This document shows, piece by piece, positions 1 through 13,150 of a stretch of 64,000 nt of DNA. This stretch comes from Ridgeia piscesae. Lineage: Eukaryota > Annelida > Polychaeta > Sabellida > Siboglinidae. The stretch lies in NCBI GenBank assembly GCA_025642075.2, contig JAODUO010001078.1, positions 58,501-122,500 on the forward strand. The letters run 5' to 3'. Position 1 is the stretch's first letter. Each line of letters opens with the position of its first letter. The position numbers were made by a program, and so were the translations under genes. A model generated the notes under the pieces. It saw nothing but the letters and a program-made list of their open reading frames with translations, was not told where the DNA came from and made no database searches.

Positions 1-715
1 GGCCACCGTTGTACACGTGTTGGTTAGACAGTGATACCCATGATACAAGGCCACCGTTGTACACGTGTTGGTTAGACAGTGATACCCATGATACAAGGCC
101 ACTGTTGTACACGTGTTGGTTAGACAGTGATACCCATGATACAAGGCCACTGTTGTACACGTGTTGGTTAGACAGTGATACCCATGATACAAGGCCACCG
201 TTGTACATGTGTTGGTTAGACAGTGATGAATGATCCCATGATACAAGGCCACCGTTGTACACATGTTGGTTAGACAGTGATACCCATGATACAAGGCCAC
301 CGTTGTACATGTGTTGGTTAGACAGTGATACTCATGATATAAGGCCACCGTTGTACATGTGTTAGTTAGACAATTATACTCATGATACAAGGCCACTATT
401 ATTCATGTGCTGGTTAGACTGTGATACCCATGGTACAAGGCCACCATTGTACATGTGTTGTTTAGACAGGGATCCCATGGTACAAGGCCACCATTGTACA
501 TGTGTCGGCTAGACAATGGTACAAGGCCCCAGTTTTACATATTTAGGACTGTAGGTTAGACTGTGATACAAGACCCCAGTTGTAGACAGGTAGGTTAGAG
601 ATTTAGACAGTGATACAAGGCCATGTGTACATTAGATACAAGGCTCTAGTTGTGCATCCTGATGTACCATGTATGTTACACTGACCTGTAAAAGACCCCA
701 GTAGTGCAGATGTAG
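1..715. repeat. 48-bp minisatellite
   Basis: A tandem array of a 48-bp unit starting ggccaccgttgtacacgtg and containing ttggttagacagtgatac. The first copies (1-535) are nearly regular; later copies decay to about 715 through deletions and substitutions. The array runs off the left edge of the window. Because 48 is a multiple of three, it gives a spurious open frame with a 16-residue period. No gene function is implied. Confidence 0.95.
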
Positions 716-1451
716 GCTAGAAAACACTTTATCGATTTGACTAGCACGTTACTATTATTAGCTATGATTGGTCTGGGAGTGTATCTAAACAACATATCCC
801 ATGTATATGAATCAAATTTTCCCCCATGATGTTCATTGGCCGACACTGTTGTCCTTTGAAAGGATCACATCACAGTAAAATGTGTCATTAGGCTACGCTT
901 TCCTCGGAACTGTTTGGGGCTGGAGTAAGGTATATCTTGATAACATTTTCTTTGTACAAGGTGCAGATACAATCTTTAAAACAGCATTCACAGGGACAGT
1001 TTTTTGTTAAGATAAGTTAAGATGCACACATGTCAAAACCAAACCGTCTTCATTTGTAGACTCTGACACAGTCATTACCACCAGCACACAGTATGAATGT
1101 TCCCAGGCACTCAGATTTAGTAGCATATTCTCTTTGTGCGCGAACAGTGTGGGAAAGCCAACATAAGACTGCCTAAGGCAAGAAAGCACTGAGAGGACAA
1201 CAGTGGCTATTGTAGACCCACATCAGTCCCCACAAGCTATCTATACCCGTAAAAATACAGACACAATCAGCCACTCTATACAACTTGGCCTTGTAAATCA
1301 GATTTAACAACAGCAAGTTACTGTTTACAATCCATAAACCATCATGATGTGCCTATGATGCAGTTTTATTTACACAATTTAATTTACATTTCAGTTCAAT
1401 CATTCACCTTCACAGAGTTATTTAAATCTTAATAGTTTTACCCCATAATAG

Positions 1452-1500
<49 letters not shown>

Positions 1501-4276
1501 CTGTACATACACTATGAAATACTTCACACATCTTAATTCATCAACTTTCTTTATGATAAAGGATATCATGATACCCATTCAATATATTGAAAGCATTACA
1601 TTGTCTGTTATTGATATCCTTGTCGCAATTCGACTAAACTAACAAACTGCAAGACGAGGCAGGAAGATGTACATAATTCATCCTTACCTTTAAAACGATC
1701 TTTATATTCACCAGCCTTACATAAAGCTTGGAGGACATAACATATCTCAGTGACTAGCTCATACATTTTTTTAGTAATTTAATTATGAGATTATTGTGTC
1801 ATTATTGTGGCATGTTTATGATTCCCAGAAATTCACTTACAAATGACAAGTGACAAGGTTTGGCAGGTACAAAACTGTAGACGTTAGCTGCATAATTTAT
1901 AAACTGCATTAACAACAATATATTTCACAGCTATTCTATAAGCTAAGGAAATATGAAGGGTTGACAGAGTGGATGTGTTAATATCAAACATTCACAGTCT
2001 TTTAGAATTCGGTTAAAATTTGCTGTAAAAATAAAAATAAATTGGTATCATAATCATTACATCTGCTAGACAGAGTAATTGGAAGCATGCTTATTTGACA
2101 TTATACAATACAATGAACAAGACTGAAGGTTATCAAACATTCATTACTCTATGGAAGATGAGTGAATCCCAATGTGTACAAACATGGCAACCATGTAGCA
2201 TTTCCAGGAGACAATCTATCATTTAGAGCCATTAAAAGGCAGTGATCAGACATGCCACCATGTCTATTACATAGTTCTGTTGTGGTACAAGTGGTAGCAT
2301 GCAGGCATCAATGCTGATTGCTCTTTACACATGTTCCCTGGCAGACAAGAAAGACAGAATGGCTGGTGCTGTGTTGAAATCACCAATCAAAGGTAGTCAG
2401 TCGTTCACGTCAACCAGCCTGATGCCGACAAGTCAACCAAGGTGAAATGAGGAAGCAATTTCCTAGCTGTTTAATCCAGCTGCACTTGTAGTGTGTAGTT
2501 TTCATACAGCACACTTTGATGGAGCAATGCCATTATGTATGCTCACTCATATGTGTAGCAATTGCTAATAATATTCCACTCCTGATCAGAGCACTCCGCA
2601 TGATCTGATCTGCCAACTCGATGGAACAATTACCATGAAATGTGGTGTTTTTGGCAGTTTTCTGAATTGCCCTTTTGCAATAACGACTGAAAGTATTTTT
2701 AAAGTGTACATTTTCAGATACATCAAAAAAAAAATTTACTAAAAAATTATTGTTTATTTTATACACACTGTACATGTATAGTACATTTTTATACAATTAC
2801 TTTAGTGTGCTCAAATATATTGGACAATAAACATATTTAGAGGTTTATGAGTATTAAATTATTTTAGGTGTCATATTTCTAGGGTCCTTTTATTATGAAT
2901 TACATATATGCAGTCATTCCAGTATATTTACTGTGAAGGACCAGTTGGCTTTTACGTGCCGTTATTATAATCATTGTTATCAGTACATATCTGCTGCTAC
3001 AGCAGGTCAAGTTCTGAATTCTGATGCAGCTGGGTTTGAACTTTGATAATCGCAGTGACAATTTCTCCGTACTGTCAATATATGCAGTGTAAATACATAA
3101 AATAAATCAGGCTAGTGTTAGCTGGACAATTCATTTTGTGCTACATTAACGTTCCCGTAGATTCTAGATTTTTTTTAAATGGTTACAAATAGCACTTCTT
3201 TGACTCTGTTAGCACACATCTAAAAGTATTAACAAAACAAAATTATTTGCAGTTACAAGTCAATTAAAACTATTATGCCAGTAGTCTACTAAAAAAAGCC
3301 TGATGAAGATACAAAACAAAACGTATGAGGTCATACGTTTTCTCAATCTTACCAGTTAGCCACTTGGTGAATTGGGAATGCTAAGTCAAAGGTTTGCAAC
3401 TTTGCGCATACATGTAATATTTCCATACATCCTGTCATGGATTTCTCAGTCTGGCAGGGATGAATCACATAATCCCAAAGCAGTGACATTAACAAAATGA
3501 CGAGTATTTTCTGTTGTTGCTATACATGTTTTAAATCTGATATAACATCACTGACTGGGATATGTGTTTGCTGGGAACAACGTATGTTTAGATGTAAGTA
3601 ACAGTAACAATTAGTTGTGAATAATGTTGCATTGGCTGGTCAAAAGTATTCATTATCTTATTTACATGTTTATTGAATGAGGTGTTTTCTTTGTACTTGT
3701 AAGTGTTATGCATATGTTATGTGCATGTAAATGTATAAAACATACTCAGAGGGTCTAGTTAGTACTGATTATATATTCTTAGACTTTGAAAGATGGGGTA
3801 GCCAGTACGTCTTTATTGTGAGGTAAACTAGCCTGTAGATGGTAAATAGGCAAGGTATGACACTAATAATGTCTAGTATTAATTAGTATGCTAGCCTAGG
3901 TAACGTCAGAGGGATCGGTCGTCAAGCAGTAGACACCCAGGCTGTCTGTCAAACTTCAAAGGGAACTGAATTCATCAACCAGCTGATGTTTCAGACAATT
4001 TAGTTCACTCTACATTGCCTATACAACAAGACACAAGTGCTATGTCTACAGGTGCCATTTGGAAGATACAATATAACTATAAGGCAATATCCACGATGGG
4101 AAATTAAACATTCGCCAACATCGCAACAATCCCACACAGGGAAAATTCTTTAGTTTATATTAAAGCTCAAACCGTCCACAACGGTCAAAACGAAAACAAA
4201 ATCACATGCGTCTAAAATTGAAGATTATAGTCATTAGACTCAAACTAGTGACTTTATTAGACTGTTAAGAACTTAC
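716..4276. other. Non-coding stretch, probably CERT1 intron 1
   Basis: AT-rich sequence lying downstream of the CERT1 donor site on the minus strand, so most likely intron 1 of that gene. I looked on the minus strand for the rest of the PH domain and saw no convincing exon; the remaining exons presumably lie left of the window. Apart from a TA microsatellite near 1450 and short A/T runs I see nothing. Confidence 0.6.
1449..1497. repeat. (TA)n microsatellite
   Basis: About 24 uninterrupted TA dinucleotides within non-coding sequence. Confidence 0.97.
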
Positions 4277-4513
4277 CGTAATAATTGACTTTGACAGACT
4301 AATCGCTCCACGACAGCCAAATGCCGTGTCATCCTCTGATTTGTAGTAACTTAACGTTCCTTCTTTTAAAACGATGTACCGATCTTGCCACCCATGTATG
4401 TAATTTGTCCATTTGCTCAATGTACCGGCCAATTCAGGCAAGTGGTTTTCGTCGTCAAATTCGTCATCTTCATCTGTTAAGCTGAGGGAATCTTTCGTGT
4501 CTTCCGTTGGCAT
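4277..4513 (-). CDS. CERT1: CERT1 first coding exon (ceramide transfer protein, start of PH domain)
   Basis: This exon encodes 79 residues from an ATG (A at -3) to a GTAAGT donor directly after codon 79, in phase 0. The first ~28 residues are acidic; they are followed by [14 protein letters not shown], then LSYYKSEDD and [11 protein letters not shown]. This is the start of the pleckstrin-homology domain of CERT (STARD11, also COL4A3BP/GPBP) and is nearly identical to what I know of the vertebrate protein. In that family the PH domain binds phosphatidylinositol 4-phosphate at the trans-Golgi and the C-terminal START domain moves ceramide from ER to Golgi for sphingomyelin synthesis. Only this exon is visible: the rest of the PH domain, the FFAT motif and the START domain would lie left of the window. 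The gene is head-to-head with the large rightward gene that starts near 12.4 kb. Confidence 0.9.
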
Positions 4514-4900
4514 CGTGAAAACCTAGGGAAGGCACTGTTCGATTACTGGTTTCAAAACTGTTCAGATGACACTGAAAAGCGCGTCACATGAAGCTGATTC
4601 ATTCAAAGCTACCTCCCACTGACAGCCATGTTGATGCTAAAATTACATCATTAGGTCGCCCTGTGATTGGTTCAACTATGCCACCTGGCGGATCATTGCT
4701 TAGACAGTATACTGCCATCTAGGGAACAATGTTATAATTAAATGTTGGAAACGCCAACCAAATCCTTTGATTTCACGTAAGGCCCAAATGTGCAAACGAA
4801 CATTTACTTATTCGGGTATGATACCAGACAAAGAACAACATAGCTACGTTATTTCATATATAGACCTACAACAATAAGTTGTATTTCTTCAAGCGAAAAA
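4514..4900 (-). promoter_or_regulatory. Presumed CERT1 5'UTR and promoter region
   Basis: The sequence immediately upstream of the CERT1 start codon must contain its 5'UTR and probably its core promoter. I see no clear TATA box or initiator, so the assignment rests on position only. Confidence 0.4.
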
Positions 4901-4994
4901 GGTAGTTAGGTGTGTACCCCAATATGTCACTTCAACCGCGTCTCTCAAGTCAACAGCAACAGCCTCATCTTTCTAGTTCTATGTATCTCTCTGT

Positions 4995-5395
<401 letters not shown>

Positions 5396-5480
5396 TATTT
5401 ATTTATATTTTACGATTATTTACACACGTAAGTTAGATATCGCGCATAATAAAAACTCTGATTAATATTATTGTTATACA

Positions 5481-5485
<5 letters not shown>

Positions 5486-5559
<74 letters not shown>

Positions 5560-5888
5560 CTACTGCTACTGCTACTGCTACTGCTGCTACTGCTACTGCT
5601 ACTGCTACTGCTGCTACGCTACCGCTACCGCTACCGCTACCGCTACCGCTACCGCTACCGCTACCGCTGCCGCTACCGCTGCCGCTGCCGCTGCCGCTGC
5701 CGCTGCCGCTGCCGCTGCCGCTGCCGCTGTTGCTGCCGCTGCCGCTGCTGCTACTGCTACTGCTGCTGCTACTACTACTGCCACTACCACTACCGCTACC
5801 GCTACCGCTACCGCTACCGCTACCGCTACCGCTACCGCTACCGCTACCGCTACCGCTACCGCTACCGCTACCACTACCACTACCACTA

Positions 5889-5979
<91 letters not shown>

Positions 5980-5982
5980 GCT
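5486..5982. repeat. Triplet and hexamer compound microsatellite (CTA/CTG/CCG)
   Basis: A 0.5-kb tract starting with pure CTA triplets, then CTG, then alternating CTACTG, CTACCG and CTGCCG hexamers, and ending again with pure CTA. The order is roughly symmetric. Open frames through it give poly-Tyr, Ala-Thr, Leu-Pro, Ser or Val runs, none credible as a gene. Confidence 0.97.
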
Positions 5983-6304
5983 ACCTTTGCCGCAATATTC
6001 ATGGTTTCTATGCATGCGGCCACCACGTTCTCAGCGCATGTCATGTTCTCTGTCTGAGCCATATTGTCAGCAGGAGTGAGATGTTTGATTTCCCACCGAC
6101 TTTCCCTTAGCTGGCATTGCAAATTGTTTTTCTAAAACACACAACACCAAACTCATCCACAAACCCTAAAATATGTGGCGTGAAACTACACGTCTACGTC
6201 ATCTTTTGCACTGTTAACACAATGCAGATTACAGGCTGCTCCATTGTGACACATTATGTTCCTTATGATAAGTGTGTTTGTAAGTACGTATGTGATCTAC
6301 TACA

Positions 6305-6306
6305 CC

Positions 6307-6369
<63 letters not shown>

Positions 6370-6403
6370 CAACACACGCACCACACACGCACGCACACAC
6401 GCA

Positions 6404-6495
<92 letters not shown>

Positions 6496-6524
6496 ACACG
6501 CACGCACACACGCACGCACACACG

Positions 6525-6621
<97 letters not shown>

Positions 6622-6725
6622 GCACGCACGCACGCACGCTCTTTTACACTCTCACACACTTACAACACACATACTCACTCACCCACTCACTCAGTCATTC
6701 ACTCACTCATTCACTCACTCGCTCA
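6305..6725. repeat. (CA)n microsatellite with CACG interruptions and a CTCA tail
   Basis: About 330 bp of CA dinucleotides on the plus strand, interrupted by GCAC tetramers, followed by an imperfect ACTC/ATTC tetramer tail to about 6725. Confidence 0.97.
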
Positions 6726-6884
6726 CTTACTTACACATGCACGCACATTAAAAAACACATTCAGAAACACATAACACACACGCCCATACAACCACGTACG
6801 CACACGTTCGCGCGCGATTGAGCAAAGCAAAAATCAGATTGTTTTCAAAGGACCGTTCGTGAAAGAAACCGAAACCACGCTGAG

Positions 6885-6960
6885 TTATAGGGTGCGATAG
6901 TGCAGTGGTTAGAACATTCGCCTGGTAAGCCGGCGCCTAGAACGTGACAGGTATGTTATG
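6885..6960 (+). mobile_element. tRNA-like SINE head
   Basis: The sequence tagtgcagtggttagaac fits a pol III A box, followed by an anticodon-arm-like segment (cgcctggtaagccggcg) and a degenerate B-box region. It does not fold as an intact tRNA, so a decayed tRNA-derived SINE is the best reading. Confidence 0.5.
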
Positions 6961-7129
6961 TTATCTTTGGTGTAAAAGCTTGGCTCTCGAATACGGGGAT
7001 TGTGTATCAACTATATTACTCGTGATTCGGATGTCATGACTTTGTTAATGTCAATCCCGTCTCAAGCTGGGGATGACAAGCACCCTGGCAGTGACTGGCT
7101 TGGCAACCAAATTCCGGAAAAGGCTGACG

Positions 7130-7440
7130 AGTCGAATGAACATAATAATAATAATAAATAAATAAATAAATTCTATGGCGCCAATATTGTCAGAATTGGG
7201 GCTCAGTGCCGCGCCAAAAACCAGTGGATTAAGCATTTCACACCCAATGGCAGTGTAGATGTCGTCTACTTTATCTTGCATGAGCATAATATTATAACCA
7301 CAATATATACAGATCGAATCTAGTCGGTTATTAGAACGTTGCCGAGTGCTGGAAACAGTGAATGAGTGAGTGAGTACGTGAGTGAGTGAGTGAGTGAGTG
7401 AGTGAGTGAGTGAGTGAGTGAGTGAGGAGTGAGTGAACAG
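7130..7440. repeat. AT-rich repeat remnant with (GAGT)n
   Basis: Short ATA/AAT runs (about 7140-7170), a unique stretch, then GAGT tetramers (about 7358-7427). The minus-strand open frame over it has no protein-like composition. The middle part may be the tail of an old retroelement, but I cannot assign it. Confidence 0.6.
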
Positions 7441-8690
7441 CGAATAAAAATAACAGTGGCATATTTGAAGGGGGAATTTGGGGCATGCCTTCATTGTTAT
7501 TGAAAAAATATTTTAATAAAGTATTGCGCCACTACTAGACAAACCCATCATGCATTTTTCGCGCTCGGAGATTTATGTCGGTCCCCCTTTTCCGGTATCC
7601 AATAAATAGGCCACTGTAAAACAATTACCACGATCGAATACGTTACTTAATTGATCGTAACCTAGGCTAGGGCCTTGTTGGTTTCACACGGAGGTGCGCG
7701 AGTTTTACCTGCGACGTTAAGCGTCCAAAGAACAGCCGAAACCCTCCAACTGCATCCCCGCCACCTCATTAGGCCTGATTTAGGGTGTATTAAAATTATC
7801 AAAGTGGATATTCTCCATGCCCCCACGACTCCACCCCAAGTGTCTTTCACTACAACATATCTAAAAAAATTATGTCATTATATATAATCAATAATGTAGA
7901 TTATATATCCGTCGTATACATTACTGCACATTTAGACACAGTTGTATCTATTTCCGTCTACTAAACGGGCAGATTCTCTGCACGCCAAGTCGCGAAGAAC
8001 GTGGACGTTGACGTCACGCGAAGTGCGCAAACAATATCAAAGTGACGTAATACGGCCGATTGTTGCACCGTGTGGTAGTCCCATACTCGCGTCATTTGGG
8101 AGTTGGGATTTGGGGTAGACAATAAAAAGGTGAGTAAAAACAGCGATGGGCATCACCGGGCATGATTGATGTGAGGTTAAGTATCAACACACACGACATA
8201 GCGATAACTAAAAACCCAAAATCTCACCGTAGACACATTACACCCATGAAATGGTTTTGCTACTCAAGGCGCTCATCCCAGCAGTAACATTATAAGGTTT
8301 TCTTTATTCGCCGCTTACTATAGAGGAGGATACAAACAACATTCATATGTCTGGCTTAAAGTCTTTGAGAATTTGTTGAAATATCTTTGTTTAACGCAGC
8401 CTCTCCCGGTAGTTAGTGTCAGTACCACGCCAAACACTTACAGCCCACGGCGAACAAGAATAACCCATTATGTCAATAGTTATTATGCTTGTAGATGCTA
8501 AGGTATACGCGCTAAGCTTTTATGGTAAACAGCGCCTATGTAGATATTGCGCGGATTGTCCGCATACACTAAAGCTTCGTAATCACGTAAGATCACAAAC
8601 TGTCATTGCTCTCGTGAACCGGAAGTGAACTCAATCAAACGTTTCAATGGCTGCCAACTGTGTGTCCCACAATTCTAACAACTGGAGCCC
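7441..8690. other. Intergenic stretch, nothing recognised
   Basis: No credible exon, RNA gene or repeat array on either strand. Short open frames here lack supporting splice signals or protein-like composition. Confidence 0.5.
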
Positions 8691-8694
8691 CGCA

Positions 8695-8825
8695 ATATGC
8701 ATAGAATGTGCTTATAACCCCTCCATTATTTAGAGAAGGGGTGGTTACTCGGAGCGTATTTTTGTGGGTCGTTGAGAGAGAAATAACCCCTTCCATATTT
8801 AGGGAAGGTGTTGCCTGTTTTAGTT
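8695..8825. repeat. Pair of short hairpin-forming repeats
   Basis: Two related palindromic segments: one near 8715-8745 built on cccctcc and gaagggg around an ATTATTTAGA loop, and one near 8788-8812 (ccttccatatttagggaagg) with six or more paired bases. They may be fragments of a small inverted-repeat element. Confidence 0.5.
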
Positions 8826-8969
8826 GCAATCGATGTCTTTGGAGGGTGTACTTAATATATTCAAAGATAAAGCAATACTATTCGTAATTAAAACCGCAAG
8901 ATCATCGGCATAGATACTCACAAACCCCAAAAGCCGTTCCATACAACATTATTTTAGTCCATGTGATTA

Positions 8970-10560
8970 GCATTTTACATAGAGTCGCTTTTCGCTTGCC
9001 CCGGATCGTGCTCTAGATTCTGTTCAACATCTGTGTCATAGTTCTGACGCCGTCCTGTAGTACTGTACGTGATCTCGGTAACCACATTGGGCTTCTCCGC
9101 AACTTGGCGGAAATGGATATTGTGAATCCGAGTGAGATTCACCAGACGCCAGAGGAACGTGTTCAACTGAACTCATCCAGTGGATTATATTCTAGAGATC
9201 GAACGAACTACTCCAGTTCATCCTTGCACGTGAAATGTGGCTGCAGCTGATTGCGCGAACAATGTAGGTGAATTCCGGAACATATTTCCATCAACCATGA
9301 CATCCTCTTATCGGGTTTTTGTAGAGTTGGTTTGGTACAGCACCTCGGTGTTCTTGATGTTAATATTCAGGCAGAACTTGTTGTCGCATCGGAGAAAGCA
9401 GCCACTATTTCCTGCATCTCTTCAGCAGAGTGGGCAACCAGTTCACTGTCATCTGCGAATAGCAGCTCTCTCATCAGTATCCGAGTAGTCTTGGTCTTCT
9501 GAAGTGTGCGACGTTGAATAGATCAACGCTCTGTCTAGACTGTATATAGACGCCATTCCGCATGTCTCGGAAAGGTTCGTCGAGCATTGCTGATAGGAAG
9601 ATGGAGAAGAGCGTGGGGGCCAGTACACAACCTCGCTTGACCCTATTTGTAAAACTGAACGATCCCAGACTTCCCATCCAACACTAACATTCGCCATCAT
9701 TCCGGTATGTAGAGCCTCGATCATTGTTGTGAACTTCTCTGGGCATCCATACTTCCTCAATAGCTGTCATAGCCCAGTCCTCCCGACTGTAACGAACGCC
9801 TGTCTGAAGTCGACAAATACCATGTACAGTGGTCGGTCCTGCTCAATGCGCTTTTCTTGTAGCTGTCGGAGACAAAATATTATATCCACGGCGCTCCGGT
9901 TACCTCTGAAGCCACATTGTGTCTCCGGAACTACCTCTGGTGTTATGTGGGTAGATAGTCTGTTGAGGAGGGTCCTGGCGAAGATCTTGCCATGGAAAAA
10001 AGAGAGATTCCTCTATAGTCTCCACAGTCTGTTCGATCACCTTTCTTACAATGCTGGCATCCTTCCATGCTTGTGGTACAGAACCCACCTCCCAGGCATT
10101 GGGGATTAGTTGGTGCAGTCTGCTAAACAGATTGTCTCCTCCGTGCTTCCATACTCCAGTAGGAATTCCATCACCCCCAGGTGGTTTGCCATCTTTCAGG
10201 CAAGCGATTGCTCTAGCCATCTCATCCATGGTTGGAATCTCATCGAGGCATGTTTTGGTAATGCGCTGCGGGATGTTGTCCAGAGCTTTGTGATCTATGT
10301 CGCCAGGGACGTTGAGTAGCTTCTGGAAGTGTTCACTCCATCTTGCCACAACTCTCTTGCTGTCAGAGAAAGTCTCCATTCCATCTTTTGATTTCAAATG
10401 AACAGGTCCCTTCTTCTTGGGTTTCCATACTTCCTTCAGTCCATTGTAGAAGCCCTTCATGTTGTTTTTGTCAGCAGCTCTCTGCAGCTCCACTGCCATC
10501 CTTTCCCACCAGTCTGACTTCAGTGCACGTACAAGATCCGGTCACTTCTCTCGGATCGAC
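8970..10560 (-). pseudogene. Decayed non-LTR retrotransposon (LINE) reverse transcriptase
   Basis: Read on the minus strand from 10560 downwards, the frames carry typical LINE text: a pre-RT segment (RWSEHFQKLLN), the RT block KDGKPPGGDGIP, then PQAWKDASIV. After a frame break come MRKYGCPEKFTTMIEALHTG and RGCVLAPTLFSIFLSAML, with a downstream IKNTEVLYQ block near 9340. The catalytic YxDD block is not intact in one frame, and several frameshifts separate the pieces, so the copy is dead. It is 5'-truncated and internally shortened. It resembles the jockey/CR1/RTE-type LINEs abundant in molluscs, but I cannot fix the clade without a search. Confidence 0.88.
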
Positions 10561-12414
10561 ACATGACACTCAAATGACGTAATGCCAAAGACACTGCCTC
10601 TTGCGGCTTATGAAATGAATCCATGTTCCGGCTATAGGCAATTTGCAATCACTGTCTAGGCGTTTGATGTTCTTTACCGGAAATGTGTTGTCTCAACATA
10701 AATCTTCAGTGTGGAACTCGTTAGATAGCCAGCTCTTATACACCACATACAAGCGTTACCTCCTGCAGTTAACTACGCCGTTGCTTCGTGGGTTCCTTCC
10801 TGGCTCCTCCTCTGTAGCCAGTTGCATGACACCCAACTAAATAAACGTTCAAGTTACACAAAACTCCTTATGTGACTGGTGCCTTCGCGGAAGGCCTGGG
10901 CAGCACTCCTCTTACGGGCCGTTGTTAAAAGTCGTGATGATTTCCTTTGGCAGACCTTGAATGGGGGATTGTATTTTTCTCCAAAACGAAATTTGGCGTG
11001 ATTTATTTATCCATGTATATAGGCCTTTGTAAGACATCGACGTACATGTAGTGTATTGGTTCCCCCATTGGACTACGTGTGAGATAGACCCTACACTTGG
11101 ACACGTGCACAAACATTACGCACACAGCTGTTATATTCGTGATAATGTCTTATGCGATAAGGGTACGTGTCGTGTGACCATTGTAGATTTTTATATCCGC
11201 GGGAGTGCGCATGTGCGCGCGGCCACGTGTGTCAATGTCACTGAACACCCATTGCCAGACAACTATTCGGTTTCACCACTAGTTCATATTCTATTCAATA
11301 ATTAAAATCCAATTTAAAGTTATATACAATGCAACGGACGAATCTGAGCAATCATCATTAGCAACTTCCGTAAAACGTAGTTGGCCAACTGTAAGTCTAA
11401 CCAGACAGTAAAGTAAAGTTATGCTATGAGTAATTTTCAACAGACACGAAGACGAAGCGCTTACTCCATTGGCTATTTTTGTTTTGTTATGTGGCTAACG
11501 TGTACGTCTGGGCGGGCAATGCCAGGTGTGTCTTCGAAATAAGTTTTTTCGGAGAGCTTTAGTAACTAATACAAATGGTGAACTCGTCTTCCTGCCGAGA
11601 TCCAAGATGGCGCGACTACGGAATGGTTCTGTAGCGCTGAAGTCATTTTTCAATTGCATCCGCTCTTCCGATGCACCTATAATTTCGTTCCGACATCAGT
11701 GGCTGGTTGTTAGTCTTTGGATTTGTTCTGGTTTTTGCATTCACGGGACGAACACAATACATTTAATCGGAGTGTAAGATAAATGATTAACCGTAAGTGC
11801 CACATCAGCGGCGAAGTACTTCTACATATTACAGGAGGCTCTGCAAGAATCCAGCTTCAGCTCATTGAGACAATCGGGCGTGTGCCAAGACCGCATCTTT
11901 GAGTAGCCGATTAATTGCCGTGCGAGGTTGAACCAACAATCTTCTGCATAATTGATCTTGCTCGACATTACAAGAGAGTATCCATGCATGATTTGTATCG
12001 ACCGCCGAACGAGGTTCCGGAGTTTTATTCTGAATTGCATAATATATCAATTAGCTGACTACGGTGTCCACCAGATTAACGATACGACACATATCTACGC
12101 CTTCCGCCGTGGACACAAACGACCGTGGACAGCTAAGACGATAAAGAGACCATGGAGTCATGGACTTCGCTTAGAAACACCGAAATGCAGTGGAAACCAC
12201 GCAGCAACGTGGCCATTGGACTACTTGCACCATAGATTACTGGATGATCGCTAGTTGAATAATGTTACGTTTTTACGATTAGTTAACGCCGACATCTTGA
12301 AAGGGGCAGTCGTTGGCGTTGGTGTAGTCATACAATCTACTTGAGTAAAGAATTAACTAATGTAGGTTGGGACAGACAGATTCGATATTTATGTGAAATA
12401 CAAGACAGTGCAAC
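10561..12414. other. Intergenic stretch upstream of the large gene
   Basis: No convincing exon on either strand. The sequence is less AT-rich around 11450-11650, with a ccaagatggcgcg element near 11600 of the kind seen near animal promoters, but nothing ties it to a transcript. The promoter of the 12415 exon, if real, should lie in the right-hand part. Confidence 0.45.
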
Positions 12415-12456
12415 ATGAGCGAATCGATTAAAGTTGTCGTGTCGAAAGAAAATCAG
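12415..12456 (+). CDS. Candidate first coding exon of the giant gene (5' exon a)
   Basis: An ATG in good context (caacATGA) opens a 14-codon exon starting MSESIKVVV and ending at CAG before a GTAACT donor, phase 0. By itself it is short and could be chance. Support comes from the next two candidate exons, which continue in phase and can join the well-supported exon at 17974 without breaking the frame. No homologue is recognised. Confidence 0.4.
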
Positions 12457-12643
12457 GTAACTCGATATGCTTGTTATTATGATAATTGTGATACTCCGCA
12501 GTACAGTGTGCTGTTATGATACTGTGTATACTCTATGGCACTTTTCTCGACAGTTTGATACTGTAGGTATAGGCCCTGGTTTATGGCAGAGTAGTATTAT
12601 TACGTTGATTAAATGAAACATAATTAATTCGGTTTATTTCCAG

Positions 12644-12688
12644 GAGAAAGTTTGGAAAGTACAACAGATTGACTGGTATCACTTACAG
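12644..12688 (+). CDS. Candidate exon of the giant gene (5' exon b)
   Basis: Fifteen codons (EKVWKVQQIDWYHLQ) between a ttatttccag acceptor with a pyrimidine-rich tract and a CAG|GTAATT donor. Phase 0 at both ends, matching exon a. The splice signals are good, but the exon is too short for coding composition to be decisive. Confidence 0.4.
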
Positions 12689-12708
12689 GTAATTGCTATT
12701 TATAAGAT

Positions 12709-12953
12709 ATAAACACGCACGCACGCATTCAAACACGCACGCACGCCCACACGCAGGCGCACGCGCGCACGAACGCACGCGCGCACGAACGCACGCGCGC
12801 ACGAACGCACGCGCGCACGAACGAACGCGCGCACGAACGCACGCGCGCACGAACGCACGCGCGCACGAACGCACGCGCGCACGCGCGCACCAGCACACGA
12901 ACGCACGCACACATACACACGCACACATACACACGCACGCGCGCACGCGTGAA
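12709..12953. repeat. Alternating CA/CG-rich array (GCGCACGAAC-type)
   Basis: Tandem copies of a 14-bp-like unit (gcgcacgaacgcac) with CACG flanks. The tract is almost pure alternating purine-pyrimidine. It lies in the candidate intron between 5' exons b and c. Long open frames on both strands through it are artefacts. Confidence 0.95.
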
Positions 12954-13103
12954 GCAACAAACCAATGACAGCGATTTCGGTAATTTAATTAAACCTGCTC
13001 CATGTCCATCACCTTAGGAACGACAAACACACAAAACACAAGAACCCAGTACTAATGCGTTAAACTCAGCATCTTCAATGTTGCTCTTGTATTTCTCACG
13101 CAG

Positions 13104-13150
13104 AACCAGCCGAGATGCAGAATCCCATCCTCCCCACAAGAACCAAACAG
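13104..13150 (+). CDS. Candidate exon of the giant gene (5' exon c)
   Basis: The acceptor tatttctcacgcag is good. Two donors are possible. A weak one after 13150 (ACAG|GTCTGC) leaves phase 2 and joins the 17974 exon in frame. A stronger GTGAGT after 13167 leaves phase 1 and leads to a stop when joined to 17974. I place the exon at the phase-compatible donor; the similar GTCTGT donor at 63391 shows that this gene may use such sites. The encoded text (NQPRCRIPSSPQEPNR) is not recognisable. Confidence 0.33.
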
